From Melioribacteraceae bacterium (GTDB lineage: Bacteria; Bacteroidota; Ignavibacteria; Ignavibacteriales; Melioribacteraceae), in contig JAQICK010000120.1 of the NCBI GenBank assembly GCA_027858595.1, positions 1-13,955 on the forward strand: a stretch of 13,955 bases of DNA, in the 5' to 3' direction. Of this stretch, positions 1 through 6,399 are shown piece by piece. Under the pieces are notes generated by a model. The model did not search any database, was not told the DNA's origin, and saw only the letters and a list, made by a program, of their open reading frames with translations. The position numbers and the translations under genes are program-made. Each line of letters begins with the position of its first letter. The first letter of the stretch is position 1.

Positions 1-345
1 GCTTCCAAGTATGTTTGATGAAATAATAAAATATTTATTTGTGTCAAAAAGTTTTCCTTCACCAATTAAAGCATCCCACCAACCCTCTTTTCCTTTTTGA
101 AGCTCGGAATATTTTTTTAATAAATCTGGATTGCTATTAATATCCGTTTCAATTTCATCTATTGTTCCAGCAGCGTGGGCATTTCCGGTGAGTGCATGAT
201 TTACCAGAATAGCATTTGTCCCATCGCTGTTTAAAGTTCCATAAGTTTGATAAGCAACTTGAACTGGAGATAATTCATCTCCAGCTTCAAATATTAGCGG
301 ATCGTTAAAATTAAAAAGACTTACTATGTGTGTTTTTGAGTTCAT
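1..345 (-). CDS. metX: Homoserine O-acetyltransferase MetX, N-terminal part (cut by window edge)
   Basis: Translating the minus strand from the ATG at 345 gives 115 codons with no stop, so only the N-terminal portion is in the window. The product would transfer acetyl from acetyl-CoA to homoserine, making the substrate of MetY, encoded just upstream in the same direction. Visible MetX signatures are the alpha/beta-hydrolase segment NHALTGNAHA (residues 49-58), GWWD (88-91) and DTNKYFIISSNILGS (101-115), which matches the family pattern DTxxYFVIxxNxLG. The stretch between NAHA and GWWD (about 30 residues) is somewhat longer than I expect for the family. The nucleophile serine and the Asp/His of the triad lie beyond the edge. 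No Shine-Dalgarno sequence is obvious before the ATG. It is 144 bases downstream of metY and probably cotranscribed, hence under the same SAM riboswitch. A homoserine O-succinyltransferase of the MetX fold cannot be excluded from this fragment. Confidence 0.9.
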   Translation of the reverse strand, partial: MNSKTHIVSLFNFNDPLIFEAGDELSPVQVAYQTYGTLNSDGTNAILVNHALTGNAHAAGTIDEIETDINSNPDLLKKYSELQKGKEGWWDALIGEGKLFDTNKYFIISSNILGS

Positions 346-404
346 AATATTGTTTTAATTAGTATTCAAATTAGTACCGTAATTCTTGAATGCTTCTCAC
401 AAAA

Positions 405-479
405 TGTCATTTCGAACGAATGTGAGAAATCTTTTAAATTATGAAAGATTTCTCACCAAAGAGCGGGTTAGAAATGACA
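405..479. repeat. 75-bp palindromic intergenic repeat, copy 1 (metY-metX gap)
   Basis: The element is bounded by perfect inverted ends TGTCATTTC (405-413) and GAAATGACA (471-479). It has a central 12-bp perfect inverted pair, TGAGAAATCTTT (423-434) and AAAGATTTCTCA (444-455), around a 9-base loop. It can fold as one long broken hairpin or as two side-by-side hairpins (ATTTC/GAAAT at 409-413/426-430 and ATTTCT/AGAAAT at 448-453/470-475). It shares its ends, length and internal plan with the repeats at 11419-11493 and 12117-12189, but here the G/C positions of the stems have drifted to A/T. It lies inside the predicted metY-metX transcript. No U-tract follows on either strand, so it is not an obvious terminator. 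Confidence 0.75.
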
Positions 480-489
480 AGATTCAACA

Positions 490-1797
490 CTATTCCTGAG
501 CTTTTTCTATAGCTTTATCAAAATCTTCAATTATATCGTTTATATTTTCAATTCCAACTGAAACACGAATCATTTCTGGAAGGACTCCTGAACCTATTTG
601 TTCTTCTGCAGAAAGCTGTTGATGCGTAGTTGAAGCTGGATGAATAACTAAAGTTTTTGCATCGCCAACATTAGCGACAAGAGAAGCTAGTTCAACATTA
701 TTTACAAACTTTGTACCAGAGTCAACACCGCCTTTAATTCCAAAAGCAATCATCGAACCAAATAGTCCATTATTTAAATATTTTTTTGCATTTTCGTGTG
801 AAGGATGGCTTTCCAATCCAGGATACCAAACCCAATCAACTTGAGGCTGTGTTTCAAGGTGTTTTGCAAGTTTAAGAGCATTTTCTCCGTGACGTTCAAC
901 TCTAAGCGAGAGAGTTTCTATTCCTTGAAGAAGTAAAAACGCATTAAACGGACTAATTGCTGGACCTAAATCACGTAATCCTTCAACTCTAGCACGAATA
1001 ATAAAAGCTATATTACCGAAATCGGAACCTTTTCCAAAAACATCATTAAAGACTAATCCGTGGTAACCTGGTGAAGGTTCTGTAAATGTCGGATATTTAC
1101 CGCTTCCCCAATCGAAATTACCAGAATCCACAATAACTCCGCCGATTGAAGTTCCGTGTCCACCAATCCATTTAGTAGCTGAGGCTGTAACAATATCTGC
1201 TCCGTGCTCAATTGGACGAGCTAAAAAACCACCAGCACCAAATGTATTATCAACAATTAAAGGAATTCTATTTTTATGTGCAATTTCAGCAATTGCATCT
1301 ATTTTAGGAATGTTTAATTTTGGGTTTCCAATTGTCTCAATATATAATGCTTTTGTTTTAGCATCAATTAATTCTTCAAATTTCTGAGGTTCATCACCAT
1401 CAACAAATTTCACCTCTATTCCAAAACGTGGCAAAGCAACTTTGAATTGATTAAACGTACCACCATAAAGTAAATTAGTGGATACAATATTGTCACCAGC
1501 TTCTGCTATTGTTGTAATTGCTAATAGTTGTGCAGCCATTCCAGAAGAAGTTGCAAGTGCAGCAACTCCACCTTCAAGGGCAGCAATTCGCTTCTCAAAC
1601 ACATCAGTTGTTGGATTCATTATTCGAGTGTATATATTCCCAAATTCTTTTAAATCAAATAAATTTGCTGCGTGTTGTGAGTCATCAAACGTGTATGAAG
1701 ATGTTTGATAAATTGGAACTGCACGAGAATTAGTTGTTGGATCTGGTTCCTGACCAGCATGTAATTGTAGTGTTTCGAATCTATATTTGTTAGACAT
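490..1797 (-). CDS. metY: O-acetylhomoserine sulfhydrylase (aminocarboxypropyltransferase), MetY
   Basis: This 435-residue PLP enzyme of the Cys/Met metabolism (trans-sulfuration) family would condense O-acetylhomoserine with sulfide to give homocysteine in the cytoplasm. In order the protein shows the N-terminal FETLQLHAGQEPDP typical of MetY, the PLP-phosphate region IYTRIMNPT (55-63), SSGMAAQ (84-90), YIETIGNP (152-159), VDNTFG (182-187) and the Schiff-base lysine K209 in SATKWIGGHG. The long insert after K209, ending in GYHGLVF, and the overall length of about 430 favour MetY over the shorter cystathionine gamma-synthase or MetZ (about 390). The ATG at 1797 is preceded by AGGAG at a suitable distance, so the start is well supported. 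Upstream lie a SAM-I aptamer and a terminator hairpin, so it should be switched off when S-adenosylmethionine is plentiful. metX follows downstream. Family assignment is firm; sulfide as the physiological sulfur donor is inferred. Confidence 0.97.
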   Translation of the reverse strand: MSNKYRFETLQLHAGQEPDPTTNSRAVPIYQTSSYTFDDSQHAANLFDLKEFGNIYTRIMNPTTDVFEKRIAALEGGVAALATSSGMAAQLLAITTIAEAGDNIVSTNLLYGGTFNQFKVALPRFGIEVKFVDGDEPQKFEELIDAKTKALYIETIGNPKLNIPKIDAIAEIAHKNRIPLIVDNTFGAGGFLARPIEHGADIVTASATKWIGGHGTSIGGVIVDSGNFDWGSGKYPTFTEPSPGYHGLVFNDVFGKGSDFGNIAFIIRARVEGLRDLGPAISPFNAFLLLQGIETLSLRVERHGENALKLAKHLETQPQVDWVWYPGLESHPSHENAKKYLNNGLFGSMIAFGIKGGVDSGTKFVNNVELASLVANVGDAKTLVIHPASTTHQQLSAEEQIGSGVLPEMIRVSVGIENINDIIEDFDKAIEKAQE

Positions 1798-1821
1798 GAT
1801 ACTCTCCTGTTGTTTAAAATG

Positions 1822-1857
1822 AAAAAACCTCTAAAGAAGAAATTCCTATAGAGGTTT
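1822..1857 (-). terminator. Intrinsic terminator of the SAM-I riboswitch expression platform
   Basis: Read on the minus strand, AAACCTCTA (1857 to 1849) and TAGAGGTTT (1833 to 1825) form a perfect 9-bp stem around a 15-base loop. A run of six T residues (1827 to 1822) overlaps and follows the 3' arm. It sits between the SAM-I aptamer and metY, where a transcriptional off-switch belongs. I could not identify a convincing antiterminator pairing with the aptamer P1 strand by eye, so the switching mechanism is inferred from position. Confidence 0.82.
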
Positions 1858-1873
1858 AAATAAAACTATATTA

Positions 1874-1973
1874 CTTATCTCTCCCAAATAAATTGGGTTG
1901 GAATTAGCACCTTGAATAAATATTCAGGTTGCTAAGGTGTCATAGGGCCTTTCCCTCAACCTTTCTTGATAAA
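1874..1973 (-). promoter_or_regulatory. SAM-I (S-box) riboswitch aptamer controlling metY-metX
   Basis: The minus strand reads through the S-box core in order. The P1 5' arm is TTATC with AAGA (1972 down to about 1964). The conserved P2/kink-turn segment GAGGGAAAGGCCCTATGA follows. Next come the J/P3 core with TTAGCAACCTG, the P3 return AAGGTGCTAATTCC, a small P4 hairpin CCAATTTATTTGG, and the P1 3' arm GAGAGATAAG ending at 1874. TTATC/GATAA close P1. SAM-I RNAs bind S-adenosylmethionine and repress methionine and sulfur genes, which fits the metY-metX genes downstream. Recognition is from remembered consensus; a covariance search with the Rfam SAM family would settle it. Confidence 0.95.
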
Positions 1974-2012
1974 ACTAAATATTATGTAAAAGAACATTAA
2001 AATTTGAATGCC

Positions 2013-2041
2013 AAAATAGAGATAAATAGATGTTTTGTCAA
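2013..2041 (-). promoter_or_regulatory. Sigma70-type promoter for the SAM riboswitch-metY-metX transcript
   Basis: On the minus strand a perfect TTGACA (2041 to 2036) is followed by 17 bases and then TATTTT (2018 to 2013), a four-of-six match to TATAAT. Predicted initiation near 2006 puts the start about 33 bases before the SAM-I aptamer, an appropriate distance. The evidence is motif match and position only. Confidence 0.65.
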
Positions 2042-2150
2042 GGATTAAAATTATTGATACAAAGTCATACAATTAGAACGGATATATATACATTATGTAC
2101 AAATATTACCTACGTATTTGAGCATAATTACAAATAGATATTTATATTGT

Positions 2151-2179
2151 TTGACATAACTATCAACATACCATATATT
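2151..2179 (+). promoter_or_regulatory. Sigma70-type promoter of the ilv-leu operon
   Basis: A perfect -35 TTGACA (2151-2156), a 17-base spacer and TATATT (2174-2179, five of six matches to TATAAT) make a near-consensus promoter. Transcription would start near 2186, leaving a leader of about 270 bases before ilvD. The small Ile/Leu-rich ORF starts only about 16 bases after the predicted start. The promoter is divergent from the met promoter, with about 110 bases between the two -35 boxes. Confidence 0.7.
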
Positions 2180-2201
2180 CCGCAATACAAAATTAGAAAT
2201 T

Positions 2202-2351
2202 ATGCAAATATTTAAAATAAATATCATCCCAACCAGAAGAACATCTAAAGGTGTATCTTTGCATAATTTTATATGCAACCAACCAATTATTATTTCAAAT
2301 CTGCTCGGAATTATTATTCTGAGCCTACTGAGTATTTTACTCATAGGCTAA
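2202..2351 (+). CDS. Putative Ile/Leu-rich leader peptide of the ilv operon (attenuator)
   Basis: This 49-codon ORF lies between the predicted ilv promoter and ilvD and ends 106 bases before ilvD. The first half is unremarkable (MQIFKINIIPTRRTSKG). The last 21 codons include two III runs, three LL pairs and further single Ile and Leu residues, so 15 of 21 are isoleucine or leucine. Six of the seven leucines in the tail use CTG, CTC or CTA, whereas ilvD mostly uses TTA and CTT. No strong ribosome binding site precedes the ATG at 2202. An alternative TTG start at 2259 has AAAGG seven bases upstream and would give a 30-residue peptide with the same tail. By analogy with ilv and leu leader peptides elsewhere, ribosome stalling on these codons would report low Ile or Leu. 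The coding call rests on composition and location. A chance hydrophobic ORF in AT-rich DNA remains possible. Confidence 0.55.
   Translation: MQIFKINIIPTRRTSKGVSLHNFICNQPIIISNLLGIIILSLLSILLIG
2304..2349 (+). promoter_or_regulatory. Two tandem hairpins over the leader-peptide Ile/Leu codons
   Basis: Hairpin A pairs CTCGGAAT (2304-2311) with ATTCTGAG (2316-2323) around TATT: eight pairs including one G-T wobble. Hairpin B pairs AGCCTA (2322-2327) plus TGAGTA (2329-2334) with TACTCA (2338-2343) plus TAGGCT (2344-2349). That is twelve pairs with a single bulged C at 2328 and a TTT loop. The two stems compete only for 2322-2323. Both lie over the Ile/Leu run, and hairpin B covers the first base of the leader stop codon (2349-2351). 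No U-tract follows hairpin B, so it is not an intrinsic terminator. A pause or translation-sensing structure is an inference. Confidence 0.5.
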
Positions 2352-2362
2352 AATATATAAGT

Positions 2363-2420
2363 TAATCCCGATTCATTTCATACCATAACACATTTTAAAA
2401 ACGATATCAGGATTATCCTG
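2363..2420 (+). promoter_or_regulatory. Possible alternative pairings between leader ORF and ilvD
   Basis: TAATCCCGAT (2363-2372) can pair with ATCAGGATTA (2406-2415) at nine of ten positions. The same 3' segment can instead form a local hairpin, CAGGA (2408-2412) with TCCTG (2416-2420), around a TTA loop. The two folds are mutually exclusive and lie just upstream of the ilvD ribosome binding site. This is pairing seen by eye, with no energy calculation. Confidence 0.3.
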
Positions 2421-2457
2421 TTAGCAAGTTAAATAATATTTGAATATTGAGGAATTT

Positions 2458-4134
2458 ATGAGATCAGATTTAATTAAAAAAGGTTTTGAAAAAGCTCCGC
2501 ATCGTAGTTTGTTAAGAGCAACTGGAGTTATTAAAGAAAATGAAGATTTTAATAAACCATTTATTGGTGTAGTTAATTCCTATATAGATTTAATTCCAGG
2601 CCACGTTCATCTTCAGGAGTACGGCAAACTTGTTAAAGATGCAATACGAGAGGCAGGTGGAATTCCTTTTGAATTTAATACAATTGGTGTAGATGACGGG
2701 ATTGCAATGGGACATATTGGAATGCGATATTCGCTTCCAAGTAGAGAATTGATTGCAGATAGTGTTGAAACTGTTGTAGAAGCACATCGTTTAGATGGAA
2801 TTATTTGTATTACAAATTGTGATAAAATTGTACCGGGAATGTTAATGGCTGCTGTCAGAATAGATATTCCAGCAATATTTGTCTCTGGTGGACCAATGAA
2901 GGCAGGAATAACTGCCGCTGGTGAAAAAACTGATTTAGTTTCTGTATTTGAAGGCGTAGGGAAATATAAAACGGGTGAAATTAGCGATGACGAGCTGCTT
3001 GAACTAGAAACAGTTAGCTGTCCAACATGTGGTTCTTGTTCTGGAATGTTCACTGCTAACTCAATGAATTGTTTAATGGAAGCTTTAGGATTGGCATTAC
3101 CTGGTAATGGTTCAATATTAGCAGTAGATCCAAGAAGAAAAGAATTGGCTGTTGAAGCTGCTAAACAAATAGTTACTTTAGTAGAGAAAGATATTAAACC
3201 TAGCGATATATTATCTCGTGATACTTTTATGAATGCATATGCACTTGATATGGCAATGGGCGGAAGTACAAACACAATACTTCACACACTAGCAATTGCT
3301 ATTGAAGCTGGAATTGATTTTGATTTAAAGGAATTAAATGTTCTTGCAGAGAAAGTTCCTTATATCTGTAAAGTTAGTCCAGCATCACCATTTGTTCACA
3401 TGGAAGACGTTGACGAAGCTGGAGGAATTTCCGCAATATTAAATGAGTTATCAAAAGTTCCAAATATTTTAAAACTTGATAGATTAACTGTAACGGGGAA
3501 AACACTAGGAGAAAACATAAAGAGTGCAACAATTAAAAATAAAGATGTTATTAGAAGTGTAGAAAACCCATACTCAGCAAAAGGTGGATTAGCAGTTCTC
3601 TTTGGTAACTTAGCACCAGAAGGTTCTATTGTAAAAACTGCCGCTGTTAATCCTAAAATGATGGTGCATAAAGGTCCAGCTAGAATATATGAATCACAAG
3701 ATGAAGCTTTAGCTGGAATTAGAAATATGGAAATTCAAGCTGGAGATGTTGTTGTTATTAGATACGAGGGACCAAAAGGTGGACCAGGTATGCCCGAGAT
3801 GCTAGCCCCAACAAGTGAAATTATGGGAATGGGACTTGGCGATAAAGTTGCATTGCTAACTGATGGCAGATTTTCTGGTGGAACACGTGGAGCTTGTATT
3901 GGCCATATTTCTCCCGAAGCAGCAGCCAAAGGGCCTATAGCAGCTTTAAAAAATGGAGATATTATTTCGCTAGATATTCCAAATAAAATATTAGAAGTAG
4001 AAATAACAGATAATGAAATAGAAGAAAGATTTAAATCAATTCCAGATTTTGAACCAAAAATAAAGAAAGGTTACTTAGCTAGATATTCAAAAATGGTAAC
4101 ATCAGCTAGTAAAGGTGCGGTTTTAAGAATTTAG
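2458..4134 (+). CDS. ilvD: Dihydroxy-acid dehydratase IlvD
   Basis: This 558-residue iron-sulfur enzyme dehydrates 2,3-dihydroxy-isovalerate and 2,3-dihydroxy-3-methylvalerate to the 2-oxo acids that precede valine (and leucine) and isoleucine. Cluster and metal motifs are ITNCDKIVPGM (Cys 121 and the Lys 123 expected to be carbamylated) and PTCGSCSGMFTANSMN (Cys 194). MAMGGSTNT, PKGGPGMPEML and GRFSGGTRG (substrate-binding serine) follow. The first cluster position reads NSYIDLIPGH without cysteine, unlike the [2Fe-2S] class pattern EITPCN, so an E. coli-like [4Fe-4S] form is likely. An in-frame TTG at 2440 would add six residues, but I chose the ATG at 2458. It gives the usual MRSDxIKKGxExAPHRSL start and has TGAGGA just upstream. 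It is the first structural gene of the operon; ilvB follows after 24 bases. Confidence 0.97.
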   Translation: MRSDLIKKGFEKAPHRSLLRATGVIKENEDFNKPFIGVVNSYIDLIPGHVHLQEYGKLVKDAIREAGGIPFEFNTIGVDDGIAMGHIGMRYSLPSRELIADSVETVVEAHRLDGIICITNCDKIVPGMLMAAVRIDIPAIFVSGGPMKAGITAAGEKTDLVSVFEGVGKYKTGEISDDELLELETVSCPTCGSCSGMFTANSMNCLMEALGLALPGNGSILAVDPRRKELAVEAAKQIVTLVEKDIKPSDILSRDTFMNAYALDMAMGGSTNTILHTLAIAIEAGIDFDLKELNVLAEKVPYICKVSPASPFVHMEDVDEAGGISAILNELSKVPNILKLDRLTVTGKTLGENIKSATIKNKDVIRSVENPYSAKGGLAVLFGNLAPEGSIVKTAAVNPKMMVHKGPARIYESQDEALAGIRNMEIQAGDVVVIRYEGPKGGPGMPEMLAPTSEIMGMGLGDKVALLTDGRFSGGTRGACIGHISPEAAAKGPIAALKNGDIISLDIPNKILEVEITDNEIEERFKSIPDFEPKIKKGYLARYSKMVTSASKGAVLRI

Positions 4135-4158
4135 TAATATTATAATAAAGGTATTTTT

Positions 4159-5879
4159 ATGACAAAGAAGAAAAAAATATTGACTGGAGCCGATATATTT
4201 TTCGAAGCTCTTCATGAGAGAAAGTAGAAAAAATATTTGGCTATCCTGGTGGAGCTACAATTAAGCTTTACGAAAAGTTATACGACATTGATTACTTGGA
4301 ACATATTTTAACTCGTCATGAACAAGGTGCAACACATGCTGCAGAAGGATATGCACGTGTAACTGGTAAAGTTGGTGTAGTTTTAGTTACATCAGGTCCT
4401 GGAGCAACAAATACAGTAACAGGAATCGCAGACGCCTATATGGATTCTATTCCGATAGTTGTTTTTACTGGACAAGTTCCATCACCATTAATTGGTAATG
4501 ATGCATTCCAAGAAGCTGATATTGTTGGAATTACTAGACCAATTACAAAACATAATTTTCTGGTTCGTGATGTAAAAGATTTAGCTGAAACAATTAAAAA
4601 AGCTTTTTACATTGCTTCAACTGGTAGACCAGGCCCAGTTTTAGTGGATTTACCAAAAGATGTACTAGCAGCAGAGTGTGAATATGAATATCCGGAAACA
4701 GTCGAAATTCGTGGATATAAACCAACTTTAAAGGGTCATATAAATCAAATAAAAAAAGCTGCAAAATATATAAAAAACGCTAAACGTCCTTTACTTTATG
4801 TTGGGGGTGGTGTGCTTATGGCAGACGCATCAAAAGAGTTAACTGAATTTGCAAGAAAAAATAATATTCCTGTTACAAATACACTTTTAGGATTAGGTTC
4901 TTTCCCAGGAACAGACCCACAGTTTTTGGGTATGTTAGGAATGCATGGAACTTATTATGCTAATCAAGCTGTTAATATGTGTGATGTCCTTATAGCTGTT
5001 GGAGCTCGTTTTGATGACAGAGTAACCGGCAACACTGCAACATTTGCTGCTGATGCATATAAAATTCACATTGATATTGATCCAACTGCAATTGATAAAA
5101 ATGTACTTGTCGATTTACCAATTGTGGGCGATGCGAAAATTATAATTACTGAATTATTACAAGAGCTTAATAATAAGCCACGCGAAGAAGAATGGTGTAA
5201 TCAAATTGAAGAATGGAAAAAATCATGTCCTCTTGAATACAAAAGAGCTGATAATAAATTGCGAACACAATTTGTTATAGAGAAAATTTCTGAAAAGACA
5301 AATGGAGAAGCAATTATTGTTTCTGATGTTGGTCAACACCAAATGTGGGTTGCTCAGTATTATAAATTCAATAACCCGCGCTCACATGTTAGTAGTGGTG
5401 GATTAGGAACAATGGGGTTTTCAGTCCCTGCTGCTATTGGAGCAGCTTTTGCAATAAAAGATAGACCAGTCATTTCAATAAACGGTGATGGTGGTTTTCA
5501 GATGAACTTGCAGGAACTTACTACCGCAGTCTATCATAAATTACCAATTAAATTTTTTATTATGAATAATGGTTTTCTAGGAATGGTGAGGCAATGGCAG
5601 GAGCTATTTCACGAAGAAAAATATAGTGTTACAGATTTACGAGATAGTAACCCTAATTTTACTGCAATTGGTACAGCTTTTGGAATAGAATCTTATTCAA
5701 TAGATAATCCAGATAATGTAGATGAAATTCTGGACAAAGTATTTGCAATAAATGATAGACCGGTACTTGTTGAGTTCAAAGTTGCCAAAGAAGACCTTGT
5801 ATTTCCTATGGTTCCAGCTGGTGCTTCAATTTCTGACATGATATTAAAAAGATTAAACCCAAAGAGGATGATACTATGA
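4159..5879 (+). CDS. ilvB: Acetolactate synthase large subunit IlvB, frameshifted near the 5' end
   Basis: This ThDP-dependent enzyme joins two pyruvates into acetolactate, or pyruvate and 2-oxobutyrate into acetohydroxybutyrate. Translation from the ATG at 4159 (AAAGG upstream) gives 22 residues ending TGADIFFEALHERK and then TAG at 4225. From 4218 the next frame continues as EKVEKIFGYPGGATIKLYE and runs unbroken to the stop at 5879. One missing A, after CATGA near 4217, would restore LHEEKVEKIFGYPGG and a 573-residue protein of normal length. Downstream motifs are intact: the catalytic Glu in TRHEQGATHAAEGYAR, TSGPGATN, GRPGPVLVDLPKDV, GARFDDRVTG and the ThDP motif GDGGFQMNLQE with IMNNGFLGMVRQWQ. 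The second frame alone offers no start before a TTG at 4296, which would drop the GYPGG segment. The gene overlaps ilvN by four bases (ATGA). The break is either a recent mutation or a sequencing or assembly error. Function is certain; intactness is not. Confidence 0.9.
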
Positions 5880-6397
5880 GACATACAATTTCAGTTTTAG
5901 TTGAAAATACATTTGGAGCTTTTGATAGAGTTGCAACAATGTTCAGTGCAAAGGGATTTAACATTCATAGTATTTCAATAGGTGTAACTGAACGGAGTGA
6001 TACTTCTAGAATGACAATAGTTACTTCTGGTGATAAGCAATTGATTGACCAAATAGTTAAGCAACTTAATAGATTGATTGATACAATAAAAGTTTCTGAA
6101 TTAACTGGTCAGGCTAGAACAGAGCGAGAACTAGCATTAATAAAAGTTAGCTTTCAAAAAGCTAGTGTTGATGAAATTAAAAATATAAATGATATATTTC
6201 GCGCTAAAATTGTTGATATAAATAATAAAAGTATTATGTTAGAAGTTACTGGACCTCCAGAAAAAATTGATGCAATTATTAATGTTCTTATGCCTTTTGG
6301 AATTATTGAAATGGCACGCTCAGGAACTGTTGCCCTTAAAAGGGGAGAACAAGTTAGACCAAAAAATGAATATGAAAATAAAAAACAAGGAAGTTAA
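5876..6397 (+). CDS. ilvN: Acetolactate synthase small (regulatory) subunit IlvN/IlvH
   Basis: This 173-residue regulatory subunit binds IlvB, raises its activity and usually confers feedback inhibition by valine. The N-terminal ACT domain (about residues 1-76) starts MRHTISVLVENTFGAFDRVA and continues KGFNIHSISIGVTE, the standard pattern with the glycine and asparagine that line the valine site. The C-terminal ALS_ss_C domain follows (LIKVSFQ through GIIEMARSGTVALKRG). The length matches the long IlvH type of about 160-175 residues rather than the short E. coli IlvN. The ATG overlaps the ilvB stop as ATGA, with AGAGG upstream, which suggests translational coupling and equal expression of the two subunits. 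ilvC begins two bases after the stop. Valine sensitivity is expected from the family, not shown here. Confidence 0.96.
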   Translation: MRHTISVLVENTFGAFDRVATMFSAKGFNIHSISIGVTERSDTSRMTIVTSGDKQLIDQIVKQLNRLIDTIKVSELTGQARTERELALIKVSFQKASVDEIKNINDIFRAKIVDINNKSIMLEVTGPPEKIDAIINVLMPFGIIEMARSGTVALKRGEQVRPKNEYENKKQGS

Positions 6398-6399
6398 AA

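Noticed and set aside
405..479. Repeat between metY and metX as an intrinsic terminator
   Set aside because: The stem is long, but neither strand has a T-run after it, and it clearly belongs to the dispersed repeat family seen twice more.
2093..2344. Minus-strand 83-codon ORF across the ilv leader region
   Set aside because: It is antisense to the putative leader peptide and runs back through the predicted ilv promoter. Its residues are AT-driven (Ile, Lys, Tyr, Asn), it lacks a ribosome site, and I recognise no motif. The plus-strand leader ORF explains the region better.
2440..2457. TTG start six codons upstream for ilvD
   Set aside because: The ATG at 2458 has TGAGGA at a good distance and gives the N-terminus typical of IlvD. 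The extension would consume that ribosome site.
2186..2457. T-box riboswitch ahead of ilvD
   Set aside because: No T-box consensus (AGGGTGGNACCGCG-like) or specifier-loop architecture is present in the leader.
2613..3275. 220-codon antisense ORF within ilvD
   Set aside because: It is a shadow of the strongly conserved ilvD reading frame, with serine- and proline-rich low-information sequence and no ribosome site.
4296..4298. TTG at 4296 as the true start of ilvB
   Set aside because: It lies inside the conserved segment just before TRHEQGA and would discard the GYPGG motif. The missing residues are encoded immediately upstream in two frames, so a frameshift is the better explanation.
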